64,000 nt of DNA from Stratiolaelaps scimitus (lineage: Eukaryota; Arthropoda; Arachnida; Mesostigmata; Laelapidae). Of this stretch, positions 12,647 to 26,900 are shown in pieces. The stretch covers positions 1,860,001 to 1,924,000 of the forward strand of contig JABWDB010000047.1 in NCBI GenBank assembly GCA_019614645.1, read 5' to 3'. The notes under the pieces were generated by a model. The model saw nothing but the letters and a program-made list of their open reading frames with translations. It had not been told where the DNA came from and searched no databases. The position numbers and the translations under genes are program-made. Positions within the stretch are counted from its first letter, which is position 1. Each line of letters opens with the position of its first letter.

Positions 12647-12859
12647 ATGTGTTCCGTGATGTCCAGCTGGAGATCACCTGGTCACCCTCGGCAGGCTATT
12701 CGGGATATGCTCTCGTGTCTAGTACTTGCGTCTCTAGCTTGCGCGGCACTCAGCCAGGTTTGTAGATTTACATGACATGCTTCTAAATCATTGATTCTAT
12801 ATTGTTTTGTGTGTGGGGCATAGTTGTTTGCTTTGTATGAATATGAGCTTGATATATAC

Positions 12860-12903
<44 letters not shown>

Positions 12904-15900
12904 AAACCATATAAGTTGGCACTTCGCTGTTTGTAAAGTTCTGAGCTTATCTATGAAGTTAGTGTTCACCAACTGACTAATTACTAACTATGTAAATACT
13001 ACTCTACGCCACAGAAGTGTCATATATATATATATATATATATATCAAATTTTATTTTACTGTATATTCACCATATTATCAAGTTATTTATACTACTACA
13101 ACTTATAGTAACACATTTTATACATAACAGCGTACCAAGATCCCTGCCCGTATATTTTTATAACTCAGCTATTGTACACCCATGTGCACAAGCCAAATTA
13201 ATGAGCTCGTCCCTATTAATAATCTTTTTACTGCTATAGCGGTCACACTCTCCTTAGCAACCAGTTGTCACGTCGAAATCATTAATATTATATCATAGTG
13301 GATGGACCGCATTCAGCAACGGGCTTGGGTAGATTCGAGTTTCTGTTTTCCGAGAAGTTAAATTGGCTTAGCTTAATGAGGTTGGGTGAAGCATGAGTTA
13401 GACTATTCTTTACAGGCGAATAGGTAATGCGTAAAAAATACAGTCACGTGCATGCGCCATAATTTCGTTTGTTGTTCCACGTGTGCTAAATTGACAACTT
13501 CATCGTGTTTCAGTTGAATCAAAAGCCGCTTACGGTGTCCCTGGATGCTCGCTGGAACCACACACCTCTCCATCTGGAAGCAGCTGAATTTTTTGCCGAA
13601 GAAAGTGCAGACTCATTTTGGAAATTTGTCACTGAGCTGCAGAGCCTTGACCTGGAAAGCTTTACCAAAGGTATGCCTCCGACATGGCCTGAAAATAGTA
13701 TCTGACTATCGCGGAACTGGCATAATACCCAAGACACAATTTGGGAAGGGAGAAAATACAGTAAAGAAATCGGTCACACACGATTCATCACAAGACGGCA
13801 TGGTTTGATACGCAATTAACATGGCGGACGTCTGCCTTTGGGTTTCAGCGACCGAGAAAGTTCAGTATGAATCCATAGTTGAGTTGGCATCGCGACAGCT
13901 GAGCGAAGGCCGCCTTGCCCTGTTTAAGCTGTCGCTCGCATTGAGAGCGCATTCTCCAGCTGTTGAAACTTTCCAACAGGTAACTAAATTCATTCTTACA
14001 GTTTGAGCCCCGAGTATTGCTTATGCTCTAGCAATGCTACCCGCATTGCCTATGTTGAAGCAATAATATCTTCACTAGCTTTGTCGAGTGTCATTTTTGT
14101 TGTCTCACATCAACAAATAATCTTCACAGGTTGCGCGTGATAAGAAGCTTCCCGACTGTGAGTTTGTTCTCGAGTTCCCTGGCAATCAGTACACATGTTC
14201 GCTGGAGGAAGTCGATCGCTTCGTCGATATGAAGTTAGTATATATATATATATATATATATATGTGGATCAGAGATTATGGTTTAACATTATCGGGACAG
14301 AAGAGGCTGTTTCTCGAAATACTTCGAAACCACTCTAAAATATGAATGATTATTTTGCTTTTTAGTATTAAATACAATTGGCTTAACCACTGTAGTTAAG
14401 CGACGCTTTCGACAAAATCAGCAGCTCATTAATGAAGTAGACATGTCCACTAGATATTCTGGTTTTGCTACATATTTCAGAACCGAGGGGAAGGTTGACA
14501 TTTACGGTGTAGACCATGAATTTGGAGCCATATCGGGTGGAGTTCCAGTCATCCTTTATGGTGATATGGCCTCAGCTAAATTTCAGAAGTAAGTCTTTCT
14601 CTTTTTTTAACCTTTTGCTGACACTTTGTGGAAAACTTGTTTCTACGTTGTGAAGAGTGTATTTTGACTAATAATGCATTCAGATGAAGAACATTGACGG
14701 TAGGTATAATTCTTATAAATCTACTATTAGATCCATCTATTGTTCATTTTGGCATTTCTCCGTTAACTGGAACTTAGAAAGTACTTCCTTGTTTCGTTCT
14801 TTTTGCAGATACCATAACGCCCTATTGAAACGGTGTACTCAAGGAAAGATTCGATATATACTTCGTCACTATGTCTATGTAAGTTTGAAAATTCGGGCGA
14901 CGATAGATTATTATAGTACTATAAAAGATATGTTGATTAATTTCAGTATCTAGATTCCACCAAGTCGTTGCTACACGAAAGGCAAATAATGGTGAATAAA
15001 ATAGTCAGTAACCATCAGATCAACGAGTTGAGCTAGTTATTTCGTTGATTATTATCTTATTTCTCATCATATCCGACTCCCGCTGATACCTCAGGTTCAG
15101 TTTACTTTACAATGCAATACAATTGCAATGACAACTTCGTTATCCAAAAGGAGTGGCTCAAACTTATGTGATTGACGGTGTGATTATTATAAATAACACA
15201 CTCGTTGTGTGTCTCCGAATTGAGATTCTTCAACGCTGAGTTACTTCCACGTATTAAATTACAAATCTCGCCTTTCCGTTTCATAGAACTCCGTTCCGCG
15301 ACAAGTTCGCCTCAGCGGTTACGGCGTGGAAATGGCCCTCAAGTCTATGGAGTACAAATCGCAAGATGACACTAACTATAAGGAGAAGGAGACAGCGGTC
15401 GATGAAACCGTCGAACATTCGACATCGACTAGCCACGCTGATGATGACACGGATATTGCCCATATAATGGTATATAATGGCGATAAGAATTTTTGAAGTA
15501 AGCAAGTGTATCGGAATACAGGGAAATATCATGAAATTTATAGCATACAATGATGACGATGTATACAATGACGCCTGTTATAATAGCTAATCGTGCTTTT
15601 TGCTCTAGGACGCGGAATTGACAAATCTGAAGGAGAGTGAAGTGGATGAGTTAAGTCTTCAGCTTGCTGGTAGAATCCTCAAGGCTTCGCCCGAACGACA
15701 ACTCAAAATGTTCCGTGATCTCGCGCACAACTTCCCTTCAGTTGCACGGTAAAGCGCCGAGGCGTCGAAATTGTCTCACTTGTATTTCAAGTTATTGAAG
15801 TAGTTTAAGCTGAGTATCACATTCGTATTCAACGTGGTGGCATAAGGAAAAGCCAGGGCACCTGGAACAATACTGTCTTCGGTTCGAATTCGACAGGGTA

Positions 15901-18900
15901 CATACGAATCTATGCGGTATTTACTTGCGGCTATGTCAATAAAGTTATAAGATTTAAAAGATAATTATCTTCTTAGCATCCACTTCCGTACAGTTGTTTT
16001 TGTGTTCCTCTTTAGTGGCTAATACGTCATGTCAAATACCGTGTATCATTATTACTAGCATCAAAAGCTATATCCCCTTCCTTTAGCTGTACCGACTTTA
16101 TATATCAGTATTATCAAAACAATACGCGTAGGTTAAATTTCCGATTCTCTTATTTCAAATCTGCTTTACAGTTCCTTGGCGAGCCAGAAAGTGGATCCGG
16201 ATCTGAAAAGTGCCGTGGAACGTAACAGGAAGTATTTCCAGGCCTACCTAAATCTTGAAACCACAGATACGGCTCTGTTTATCAATGGACTGTACTATGA
16301 CTTGGAGGTTAGTAGATCGCTGTATGTTTGAGTTACTGAAAGATACATTACCTTCAAATAGGGCAAACAAATCAGATTGTAGAATTGCTACGAGTAAACA
16401 TTCAACATCATACTATTATAAAGTTCTAATAAAATACCTGGATCCTCCCGCCACCTTCGTGTTAGCTAACCCGTGAGCAGTGAAGGCATATTGTAGAATT
16501 GCAATTTATAAAATGTAATCTTCGTGGAAAAGTTTGGAACTGGTATGATATAGTTCGTAGGTCTCTCACTTCTCCAGCGAGGGAAGTTGAAATTTCGTAT
16601 AAAGCGCCGGTTCTAGGCGATTATGGCTGGTATGACAGTAATGAAATACAGAGAGAAATGAAGAATATTAGAGGTACAATTATAAACCTTTGCTGTATGA
16701 ACGTGCCTGCTGTAGGTGAGCGATATGTTTGTCCTGCTGGACTCAATTAAGCAGGAAACGAGACTACTAGAAAGCCTGCGCGATGTCGGAGTGGCAACAG
16801 AGGCCATTTCAAAACTGATGAAGCTCGATCTGAACATCAAGTAAGTGCTCATTATGTCGTTAGCCAAGTCGGTGCGACCTTTAAATATTGGACTAATTTG
16901 TTAATAAATTCGAAAGTAAGTTGCGTTCTATTTCATTCTATTGATACTATTTGTTCGTTGCTTCACCCTGCTTGGTCGCCTGCGAACAATCTTAAGTTTT
17001 GAAACAACGTATGTTGCTACTTGAATGATTCGTTTCGGTGTCTGTTCGGGCGCCGTACATTTAATTAATGGAATAAGTACGAGCTTAACTGAGCTTCATT
17101 GATGCGGTCCCAACAAAGGAACTCCGTATATGGCGTGGACATCCGCGACACCGCTGTGCAGTATATCAATGACATCGAAATGGATTCTGACTACCGAAAC
17201 TGGCCAAAGAGCCTCCAAGAAATGCTCAGACCAACCTATCCAGGAATGCTTCGGTAAGAGCAAATGGGATGAGCCAGTTGTGGTAGGGCCTCGACCGAGC
17301 ATATAGCAAAGTGTCATAGTTCATGATGATATCATATACGTATCTCTATTGAACAATAATGGTTTCTTTCAATATTCGCATTTCTGCTGCACGGACCATA
17401 CTTGATGTTCCTTCCGTTCGATGCAAGACGCTGACAATCAAATTGTTATATTGTCTACAGGTCTGTGAGACGCAACATGTTCCATTTGGTGATCGTTGGC
17501 GATCCCGCAGCATCGGATTGCCGAGATATGTTCAAGTTTGCTGAAAGCTTCTACATTCACAGGTGAATAGCAAGGCACTACAACTACCTGTAAATCTCTG
17601 GGGTACCGATACACAGAGCATTCGTAGTATACTGCTTTTAGCTAGATCATCTCGGTTCTGAAATTGGAACACAATTGTTTCGCAAATACGTGTATACTAA
17701 CCATGTGTTCGTCGTGTAATATCTGGCAGGGCTCCCCTACGAATTGGATTCGTCTTCACTGTGAACCCGTCGAAGGATGCAACAGGAATCTCCGATGGTG
17801 GGGTGGCGCTCCTCAACGCTTTCAACTTCATCTCGCAATTAAAAAAACCGTTTGATGGACTTGCCTTCATCACAGAGGTTGGTAACACAGTCATAATAAA
17901 AATGTACACAACCAAGCATCAACCTGTACGATGCTTTATTGCAAAACACGGTATTGAAGCTTTACGATTTAAGCCTGCTTGCATATCAAATGATTTATAA
18001 TTTTCCTCATAATTATTACAGAGTGATAAAAAGACTGCCTTACACTATCAGAACTGCACAGTGCTGTCAGTCATTCAAATTCACAAGCGACAACTATTCT
18101 GTTCTCGTTTTCAGGTCTACGCAACTCAGAGTGAAGGTTACATCACATCCGAAAAGGTGATATCGATGTTTAAGTCGAAGTTCCCTTCGGAGGATACTGA
18201 GATGGTGTTTGGTGCTGACAGTGATTATGACACTGGGCGGATGGTGAGTATCGGCTTCTATCTCCAGAAATCGACACTGATACGTACTGTCATATCAATT
18301 GACAACCAGGAAGATCTTACACAATATATGTGCGTTATAAAGGGCAAATAGGACATGAACTCGTTAAAAGGAGTACGATCAAGATGTGCACGATCCTATT
18401 TTCAGCTCGCGTGGGACTTTGTCAACCGCACAGGACTTGGATTAACGCCGTTGGCAATGCTCAATGGCATTTTATTGAAGAAAGAAAACCTTAAGGGTAA
18501 GTTAAACCAAATCCTAATCCTTGCGTTTGGTTTAGGTCGTACCATTTCCAATTGCCTCGTTGCCTCTCTTGCCCAAGGAAGGACAACACTAGAACTGTTG
18601 TGGTGCTTGATTTTTTCAAAGCGAATTACTTGAGAAGGATCTAACTAGTTGTTGTATCGTTGTGTGATTCCACCACAGGCGACATGTTCGAGGAAGCTGT
18701 CCTTACTGAGATTATGAAGCAGACTCCGAAGATACAACGAGCTATTTATAAAGGCGAACTGGCTGATGATGACGCGGTCATTGATCATCTCATGAGTGAG
18801 TGTATCCCCGGTTTAATCCATCTATTTGTTGTGTGCTAATGGTCTTCTTCACAATGAGTCCGTGACGCCAGAGGGCGGCATATCAAGGGATGAAAATGAT

Positions 18901-21900
18901 TATAATATTCTGTATGTATTATTTTAACACACTATTGTATAAATGCTATGTAGTATTTGAGGTATTATTTATCAGTCAATAAACCTCGTGTTTTTTTGTT
19001 GCCAGTGTCACCATTTAATTAATTATAGCACATTACTGCGTCCATCCCTTTAATCACAATTATAGCTCGTGAAAATATAATGCCTCGTTTGAACGAACGC
19101 GTGCTCAACCCACCAAGTAAGGAGGAGACGGTGTTTGTCGATTTCACTGGAAGGACTGTCACGGATATCAATGCCGCTATGGTAAGCTCGTTTGGTGTCA
19201 GCTGTCGACTTTGTCATTTATTTGATTTGTACTTACTTGGCTTGCAATTTTCGAAGGGAAATATAAAATTACTTGATTAATGCATAAATATCAACGTGTT
19301 TCCCTAAGTAGAACATGCGTTTCGTGCAGGTGTCCTTAAATGGAAGTATAATGTGTGACCCCAAATTTGTACGATTACAGGTGGAAAGCCTCTCGGCTGC
19401 TGATTTCGGAGCCAGCTTTGCTCATTGGCTGAAATATTTAGGCAAAGGCTCTGGTTCAGCGACACTAACTATGTATATCACCGCTGACTTTGATACACCC
19501 GCTGGACGAGAGCTACTGGGTTATGCATTGGAGCACCTCGGCAATAGCGACCACACACGTCTTGGCTTCGTGTATAACAAGAAAGACTCGACCGCAGGTA
19601 AAAACTCCTTATTTCGAGTTTTTTTTTACTTCGTCCGTTGATCGTGAAGTGATCTCATACATTTCGAAATCAAATGGAACATTATCTTTAGCTCAAAATT
19701 GGATACTGGTATATCTTTTAAATCAAGTAAACCCAATCAGTCATGCTTTGTCATTGGTCATGAATTTATTTTAACTCATCAGGGATGCTTCGGATTTGTC
19801 TGTTTCAGGTCAGTTGACGACTCTCATCGAATCCGCTTTGCAATCACTGACCTCGCTGGACACACGACAATTTCTTACCAGAGTACTTCGAAACTGGGAT
19901 AAGATTGAGGCGGGAAAAGTCAATGCGATCGACCTCCTGCCCTCAGGAGGTATGTAGTGTGCATGAATTCGCCTTTTTGTTACATAGTTTGATGACTCGC
20001 AAATAGTTGTATGCTAATGCGCTATAGCTATTGTTTGGTCATGATAGTACTTGTTATAATAGTTATGATATTTGAAAGTACGCTTTATAACGATTCCTTA
20101 CGGTGTATATAATCCTTGTAGCCAAGCTCGAACTGCTTCCGGATTCTGAGGTGTCGAAGGCGCTGGTTCTTCATCAAGCATTTGCTCGCGCCTTGAAACT
20201 GGAGCCTGCTCTGCGTGCAATTGTTATTAATGGAAGACTATTGGGTCCACTGGCAAAAGATGAGGATTTCACCACGGAGGATTTCAATCTTCTCGAACGA
20301 CTCAGTATGGCCGTGTACGGCGACAAGGTCACAGAGTTATTGGGTGGGGGTAGCAGCGATTTAATGATGAAGGCTACTTCTGTTCTGCAAAGATTTGCCC
20401 AAACAAAGGTTCGACATGAGGTCAAGTTTGCCACCGACCAGCACGGCGTAATCAACGTTGCTCCTAAGGTAAACTCTTTATTCTCTATTGACTCTGATTA
20501 CACATTATAAATTGACCGAAATTTTAGAAATGAGCATATGTTTCGAAATAATCTGACTCTACATCCTACTGCCGTTTGTCTTATAGAATAAAGACGATTC
20601 TGCCCATGACATTACGGTCATCGTGGATCCGGCGTCCCGAGGCGCTCAAAAGGTCTCGCAGATCTTACTTCTGCTTCAGCAGGTGGTCAACGCAAATGTT
20701 CGAGTGTTCTTTAGCTGTAATTATGGCCATAAGGAGCTTCCGCTAAAGACTTATTACAGGTAAAATTGTCTATCAGTGAATTTTATTATAAGTACTATAA
20801 TGGCGGATGAAACCAACTCGTAACAGAAGCAATTGACACTTAAGAGGTGATAGCGAAAGTTAATGTTTTATTCATTGTTTAATTGAACCAGGTTTGTAGC
20901 GTCGAGTGAACCCCAGTTTGGTCCCAATGGAGAATTGTCTGGACCACGCGCAGTGTTCGTCGGACTTCCATCGAAACCCATTTTAACCCTCGCCATGGCC
21001 ACTCCAGAAAATTGGCTCATTGGTGCAGTCAGGTATAAATAACACATGTGTTCATTTACCGATGTTTTTCGATACCTTTACCAGACAGATAAAGGCGCAT
21101 GGTATTATACACAACGAGCAGCTGAGCATGCATGTAGTCGGTTTTTGTCACTCATATTATCGTTTTCTTCTTTGGTGCGCCCCAGCTCAATCTACGACCT
21201 GGACAATATCCGAATGGCCGACGTCGAAAGCCGCGTTGTAGCCGAGTTTGAACTCGAGCATCTGCTTGTTGAGGGTCATTGCTTCGAACAAAGCTCGGGA
21301 TCGCCTCCACGGGGCCTAGAGTTCACGCTTGGGTCTCCCGCCAATCCCGTCATGTACGATACGATCGTTATGGCTAACCTGGTACGTGTGCCTTCGATTT
21401 TATGCATATTTGAATCTGTTCCTTTTGAATATATGTCGATTTTATTTATATGAAAACGATGGTCGAATTAATTAAGGAAAACACATGTACACAAACGAAC
21501 AAAATCGAACAACGTCTCGCGCCATATCAACACGAAATAATGCGTTTATAAATGTAACGAGCCGGTTGGCATGTGCCGTAGCCAGCAGAATATCTGCCGC
21601 GCTCTACCGAGCAACACGCGTCTCTGGATTGTTTTCTCTAACCGCGCATTTAGGTAGCACGTGGCCCCGATCAGCCGTATCTTCCGCCTAGATCCTGACT
21701 TCCTATACGATCGCTTCACTAGTTCCACCTCCCAGGATGCTAATGTCCCCCAATCCCTAACAATATCTGAACAGTGAGAATTTAAAGTGGGTCGCTCTAA
21801 TCTGGATCTTCGTGGTGTTATCTTATAGGGTTACTTCCAACTGAAAGCGAATCCGGGAACGTGGTTCCTCCGTATCCGTGAAGGCAGGAGCACTGAGCTC

Positions 21901-23637
21901 TACGACGTAGCCTCAACAGAAAACACGGAAAAATGTGGCGAAGATGTGGCCGTACTTGTGACGAACTTCCGGTCAAAGGTGAACTAAACTTGATAATAAC
22001 ATTGCACTCAATTTACTTGGCCAGTTGTCGTTGTATTCGGCTGCTGTTCTTGTGCCACTCGAAGCAACAGATGTAGACTTGAAACTATGCATTTGTCTAA
22101 ACTATGCATTTGCTAGTTGTAAACTCTGTTGCCAGTCCTAGCCCGTGCGGTATTTTAATCGACGCCGAAAGCAAGGACGTCTGCTTTGGGATGGTTAAAT
22201 TTTATCGCCACAAACGCCTATGTTTTTTTTGGGTAAGGCAACGTCGTATTTTTGCCATTCGTTTGGCCACGTTTAAGCTGGATTGAGGTAAATAATCAGG
22301 AACAACTATTATTTGTGCCATGCTACAGGTTCTGAAGGTGCGCGTTGCAAAACGGCCCGGCAAAGAGCAGGAAGAACTTCTTGTTGATGACGACTCCGAA
22401 GATGACGGAATCTGGAACTCAATCACGAGGTACGGCTCTGCCACGTGGCTTACAGGCGGAGGCGAGAGCATGCAACGAATTGAATCCAATGTTTGTCACT
22501 AAATCATTCTGGCTGTTAAGTATATCCGTTTTAAGTGTGAGATGGTACATTGAAGGTGACGATGACCCTCACCGTGTTGGTGATAGCGCAGATGTGATAA
22601 GTTTCCCTGCTGTCACCTCGTAACCTGCTGCGACTCAATTTTGCTCTTAGTCTTAAAATAGGTATGCAACTTGGCTGTGACGTATAGGAATTAGCCCACA
22701 CCGAGAGTTACTTCCATATCGATTTTTGTTAGAACCAGCAACCTCAGCTGTTCGAGATCCTAGCTAGAACATTACGATTCGATCTCTGTCTTCGATACCA
22801 CTTCCGATAAACAACGTCCCATTTTCAACGGAAATGATATCATATCATAAGGATTGATAGGGATCACCCCCAATGCTCAGTACAGCCTTCACACGCAAGT
22901 GGAAAGTTCCGGTTAGTTAGTTAGGAAAGACCTTCGTCGAGCGACATCTCTCGACTGGCCACACAATATCAGTGTAGACACATCAATCAAGGGAAATCAA
23001 CGCCGGCAGCTCCCCACTAAGTTACCCAAGCTATATAGATCTAGTAGTACTGTAGGAAGAAGTATTCGCATTCTATATATCATATATAGAAGAATTGTGT
23101 GGCGGTACCAGAACGAACATCTTTTTGGCTCTGTAGCTGATGTTAGTTTTTTCATGGTGGTGGTGATGGTTATTTAGCATTCCGGTGATCGGTGGAATCG
23201 TTGAGGAATGGCGACATAACTGGAACGTGATCAAAGATTGGTGGACAGCTCAGAGGTAGAGTGACCAAAGAATGATGAGAGTGGGTGTGTGTGTGTGTAT
23301 CTGTCTATCTGTGTGCGTTTGTGTTCGTGTAGACGCGTGTAAGGGAGAGAGAAAGTCCGTCCGCCCGCGTCATTGCATTGACGTGCTGTATGAATATGTT
23401 TGCGTGAATTTGCTTTGGTCTTGTCCGAAAGCAGTAGAAATGCGTGGCGAGACAGAGATAGACAAACGGACATCCACAATAATGGGAACCTGCGTACTGG
23501 AATGTATCGGTAGCACATAGTTTATCTGTTTTTTTTTGCGAACGTGCTCGCACCTTGAATCGGCGAGTACGCGGTGCCCAATGACAGTACCGCCTTATGG
23601 GTTGACTTGCTATCACTAACAATAGCTCCAGGATGCA

Positions 23638-23687
<50 letters not shown>

Positions 23688-24553
23688 GCACTCCTTTTAC
23701 CCTTGCTATTGCCCGTATTCCCATAGAGTTTGGACACATTAACGCTACATTATATGCCTATTCATATAAATAGCTGGCATCGTTTACTCTGTTCAACTTT
23801 GTTGGGTTCAATGAAGTCTGGAGACTGAATGCTGTTTGTGGCATTTGGTTAAGTTTGGTTCTGGGTAGAATCGATAAATCGAGTGTTTGCTATGTTCTTT
23901 CGTTGATCAAGGCGTTTCCCCATCTGTCTCTCACTATGTTCGTAGTATTAGCAGTAATTGATCGATATCTTCTACAACTATAAACATGGTGAAATTCAGA
24001 TGATCCGCACTGCAAGTATTTATCGGTATACGGCTATGATATAATGCTACCACCAGTAGTACTAGTATATAAACATACATAAATATCGGGTATCGCTGCA
24101 TGTTAGCTTCGCTTTTATGCAAAACGCCTTATGTGCAACACGTGAAGTAGAGATTGCGTATTCGAGTAAGCATACATTTATGATTGGTTATATACCAATG
24201 AACTAATTTGCGAATGTTTGCTATATAGTGTTGCACACGATTTGTCTTGAGTATGCTCGCTGCTTTTGTGCTGTAAACTGTTATTGCTGAGCGATTTCGG
24301 CGATTTTTTTGATCTCGTACGCTTGCATAACGATCTAACATATGAAAATGATGTGTAATAATTTAAAAGTGGTAAGAACTGAAGGTATGTCATTCACCAT
24401 GTGCACACGTGCCAAACATTCATAGATTTTATCTTACTCGCGCTATAATTCCGAATTAAAGTACCGCTTAACGTTCCGGTCAGACTGGACATGTATGAGC
24501 TGGCTAGATATTACCCTCTATCGATCCATTGCGATTAGCAAAATGCTTTGTTT

Positions 24554-24600
<47 letters not shown>

Positions 24601-26900
24601 AACTATGTAATGTATAACGTCTACAACTTATATTGGGAACTACATATCACGTCCTTTGAGGTCCTTTTTATAAAACTTTTGCCTGCCTACGCATCTCATA
24701 CGACGCGCGATTAATTAACGATCATATAGGCTTAAGTGAGAAGTCTCGTTCAAACAGACAGCTAAATTGTATTAGCCGAAATGGACCAACACGAGTTCCG
24801 ATGTCCTCCATTGGATGATGCTTCTTCGCAATATTGCGCACATAATTCCTTACTAGAACCTATCTCATGTGAAAGCTCGTTCTCTACTATATCCTCTGTC
24901 GCATCTAGATCTCCACCTGTGACCTGGCAACCAGCAGTTGCACATAACTATAACCATTCTCTTTCGATTTTGCATGGTGACAAAGCCAGCCGGAATAGGA
25001 TCGACTCAATCTAAAGGCGATCTGTGTATTCGAAAGTCAGCCCGTTTGTCAGGAAGTAACGAATAAACGTATTCTCCCCTGTTGCAGTTCCCTGGGCGGT
25101 AGCAAGACGGGTGAAGCTGCCGACAAGGTTAAGGATTCAGAGGACAATGTTATCAACATATTTTCCGTCGCGACGGGTCATCTCTACGAGCGTCTATTGC
25201 GAATTATGATGCTGTCAGTGCTAAAGAATACAGACAGCAAAGTGAAGTTCTGGTTCCTCAAGAACTATCTTTCGCCTTCGATGAAAGATGTTCTACCGTA
25301 TTACGCTCGTCGCTATGGGTTCGAGTACCAGCTCGTCGAGTACAAATGGCCCCGTTGGCTTAACCAGCAAACGGAGAAACAAAGGTATTGTAGCCTAAGC
25401 GAACATCTCCATATAGTGCGGTCTTGTAATTAATTTATATTTGTGCTTTCTGCTTATCTCAATCATTACGGAGTGTGAAGGTAGCGATAGTTTTCATTGC
25501 ACACCTCGTATTTGGTTTAATTACCACTCAATTTAATTTATTCAATGCACATTGTGCTACTTTGATTATTCCCGTACATGAATGTTGTACCTGGTGTGTT
25601 TCACTGCATTCTGTGAATGTATGAGGCCTATGGGTGATTCACGTTAATTTGAAAATTTCTACATTTCAAGGCCAGACCTTACTTAACCGGTATTTAATTA
25701 AATGTCTGATTCATATCACTACAGAATTATCTGGGGCTACAAGATCTTGTTCCTGGACGTACTCTTCCCGCTCAGTGTGAAAAAGATCATCTTTGTGGAC
25801 GCAGACCAAATTGTGAGTAGTTCTCTTATCCGCCACAGCACGACGCTTTCTGCCTTCACTTTTTTTCCAAAACTGTCTCTGATACGACACAAGACAAATA
25901 TCATGCGAAACCGTCAAGGGATACTTTAAATCGTAACATGCATCAATTATCTGAGTAGGTTCGAACTGATATCAAGGAGCTCCGCGACCTTGATCTAGGT
26001 GGCGCGCCGTACGGGTACACACCGTTCTGCGATAGCCGAGAAGACATGGAGGGCTTCCGTTTCTGGAAAAGAGGTTACTGGTCGCAACATCTTGGACATC
26101 GTAAATACCACATCAGGTATGAATTGTATCTAGCAGTTGCTACCTTCACTTAGGGTCAACTGAGGTGGGAAAGAAGAGTTGGGATGGCCAAACAGTGCAG
26201 GTACGGTCGAACTTGGGACGAAACATTTTCCTAAGAGCTGAATACTGACAATAACAAAATGTGTTATCTACTTTCTCTCCATGTACGATTCTCATCTCCT
26301 GCAGTGCCCTTTATGTCGTGGACTTGAAGAAATTCCGTCGGATCGCTGCTGGTGATCGCCTTCGCGGTCAGTACCAGGGTCTCTCTCAAGATCCCAATTC
26401 TCTATCGAATCTCGACCAGGATCTACCAAACAACATGATTCACCAAGTGGCGATCAAATCACTACCTCAGGAGTGGCTCTGGTGTGAGACCTGGTGTTCC
26501 GATACATCGAAGCCGCAGGCGAAGACCATCGATTTGGTGAGTGGCGAAACGCAAGTTGGCCTTTTTTTACGAAGGGAACTTTATTTTGTGGTTGCCTTTT
26601 GGAAGTTGTTCACGAAATGATTAATTAGTAAATAGCAAAATTGTTTCGTTTTAGTGCAATAACCCGAAAACGAAAGAGCCGAAACTTGTGGCTGCAGCGC
26701 GAATCGTACCAGAATGGACTTCATACGATGAGGAACTAAAGAAAATGATCGAGGAGTATGATAAGGAGAAAGTAAGCGGCCATAAAGAAAACTCAATACC
26801 GACACCTTCGAAGAGCGGACATCAGCAGCAGGAGCCAAGGCCGGCCGAGCTGCCCCGACAGCCGGATGTAATCGATTCTCAACAGCACACGGAGCTCTAA
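12647..26900 (+). CDS. UGGT: UDP-glucose:glycoprotein glucosyltransferase (complete, 30 coding exons)
   Basis: ER-luminal folding sensor that reglucosylates N-glycans on misfolded glycoproteins so they rebind calnexin/calreticulin. Exons: 12647-12757, 13514-13670, 13849-13979, 14130-14233, 14481-14588, 14809-14878, 15287-15469, 15609-15748, 16172-16307, 16716-16840, 17119-17253, 17461-17562, 17730-17877, 18115-18243, 18406-18496, 18679-18795, 19066-19181, 19381-19597, 19809-19949, 20122-20468, 20587-20759, 20892-21032, 21186-21381, 21829-21978, 22329-22429, 25088-25384, 25725-25812, 25959-26116, 26305-26536, 26655-26900. They join in phase to 1529 codons, the usual family length. Similarity to animal UGGT runs from the N-terminal sensor ([13 protein letters not shown]) through [25 protein letters not shown] and YDLDNI to the GT24 domain. 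ATG 12647 has A at -3; in-frame ATGs at 12659 and 12707 follow, and the hydrophobic signal core ([13 protein letters not shown]) begins after the third. The exon at 17119 has a weak acceptor. Identity is near certain. Confidence 0.96.
12862..12904. repeat. (AT)n/(AC)n compound microsatellite in UGGT intron 1
   Basis: About 31 bases of alternating AT followed directly by about 12 bases of AC repeat. Confidence 0.95.
13022..13045. repeat. (AT)n microsatellite in UGGT intron 1
   Basis: Uninterrupted AT dinucleotide tract, second one in the same intron. Confidence 0.95.
15850..15910 (+). repeat. tRNA-like box B element in UGGT intron (possible SINE fragment)
   Basis: In the intron 15749-16171, CGGTTCGAATTCGACAGGG resembles a Pol III box B followed by ACAGGGYACAT. 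Almost the same string occurs at 35100-35122 in an ABCC intron. The shared flank suggests two copies of one tRNA-derived SINE family rather than a tRNA gene. Confidence 0.3.
23641..23685. repeat. (AT)n microsatellite, UGGT large intron
   Basis: The longest pure dinucleotide tract in the window, 45 bases. Confidence 0.95.
24558..24596. repeat. (AT)n microsatellite, UGGT large intron
   Basis: 39 bases of alternating AT. Confidence 0.95.
25088..26900 (+). other. UGGT: UGGT catalytic GT24 domain and C-terminal ER-retrieval tail (last five exons)
   Basis: This part of the UGGT gene encodes residues from about 1190. The domain opens near residue 1211 with [20 protein letters not shown] and continues with [27 protein letters not shown] and [15 protein letters not shown]. 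The metal- and UDP-binding DxD motif is DAD at residues 1314-1316 (25798-25806) in the context [42 protein letters not shown] and EWLWCETWC follow, all strongly conserved in the family. The tail after about residue 1480 is charged and variable and ends in HTEL (26886-26897), a KDEL-like signal for retention by the KDEL receptor. No catalytic residue looks damaged. Confidence 0.95.

Larger units (their letters stand above)
22430..25087 (+). other. large UGGT intron (2.66 kb)
   Basis: This is by far the longest UGGT intron; most others are 0.1-0.9 kb. It contains a GT-rich tract near 23286-23300 and two long AT microsatellites. It also has a 77-codon ATG frame at 24784-25014 (first amino acids [10 protein letters not shown]), which shows no UGGT similarity and is probably non-coding. 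No transposon protein remains are visible. Confidence 0.6.

Noticed and set aside
23641..24596. Possible CRISPR-like or satellite array
   Set aside because: The repeats are simple AT dinucleotides without spacers.
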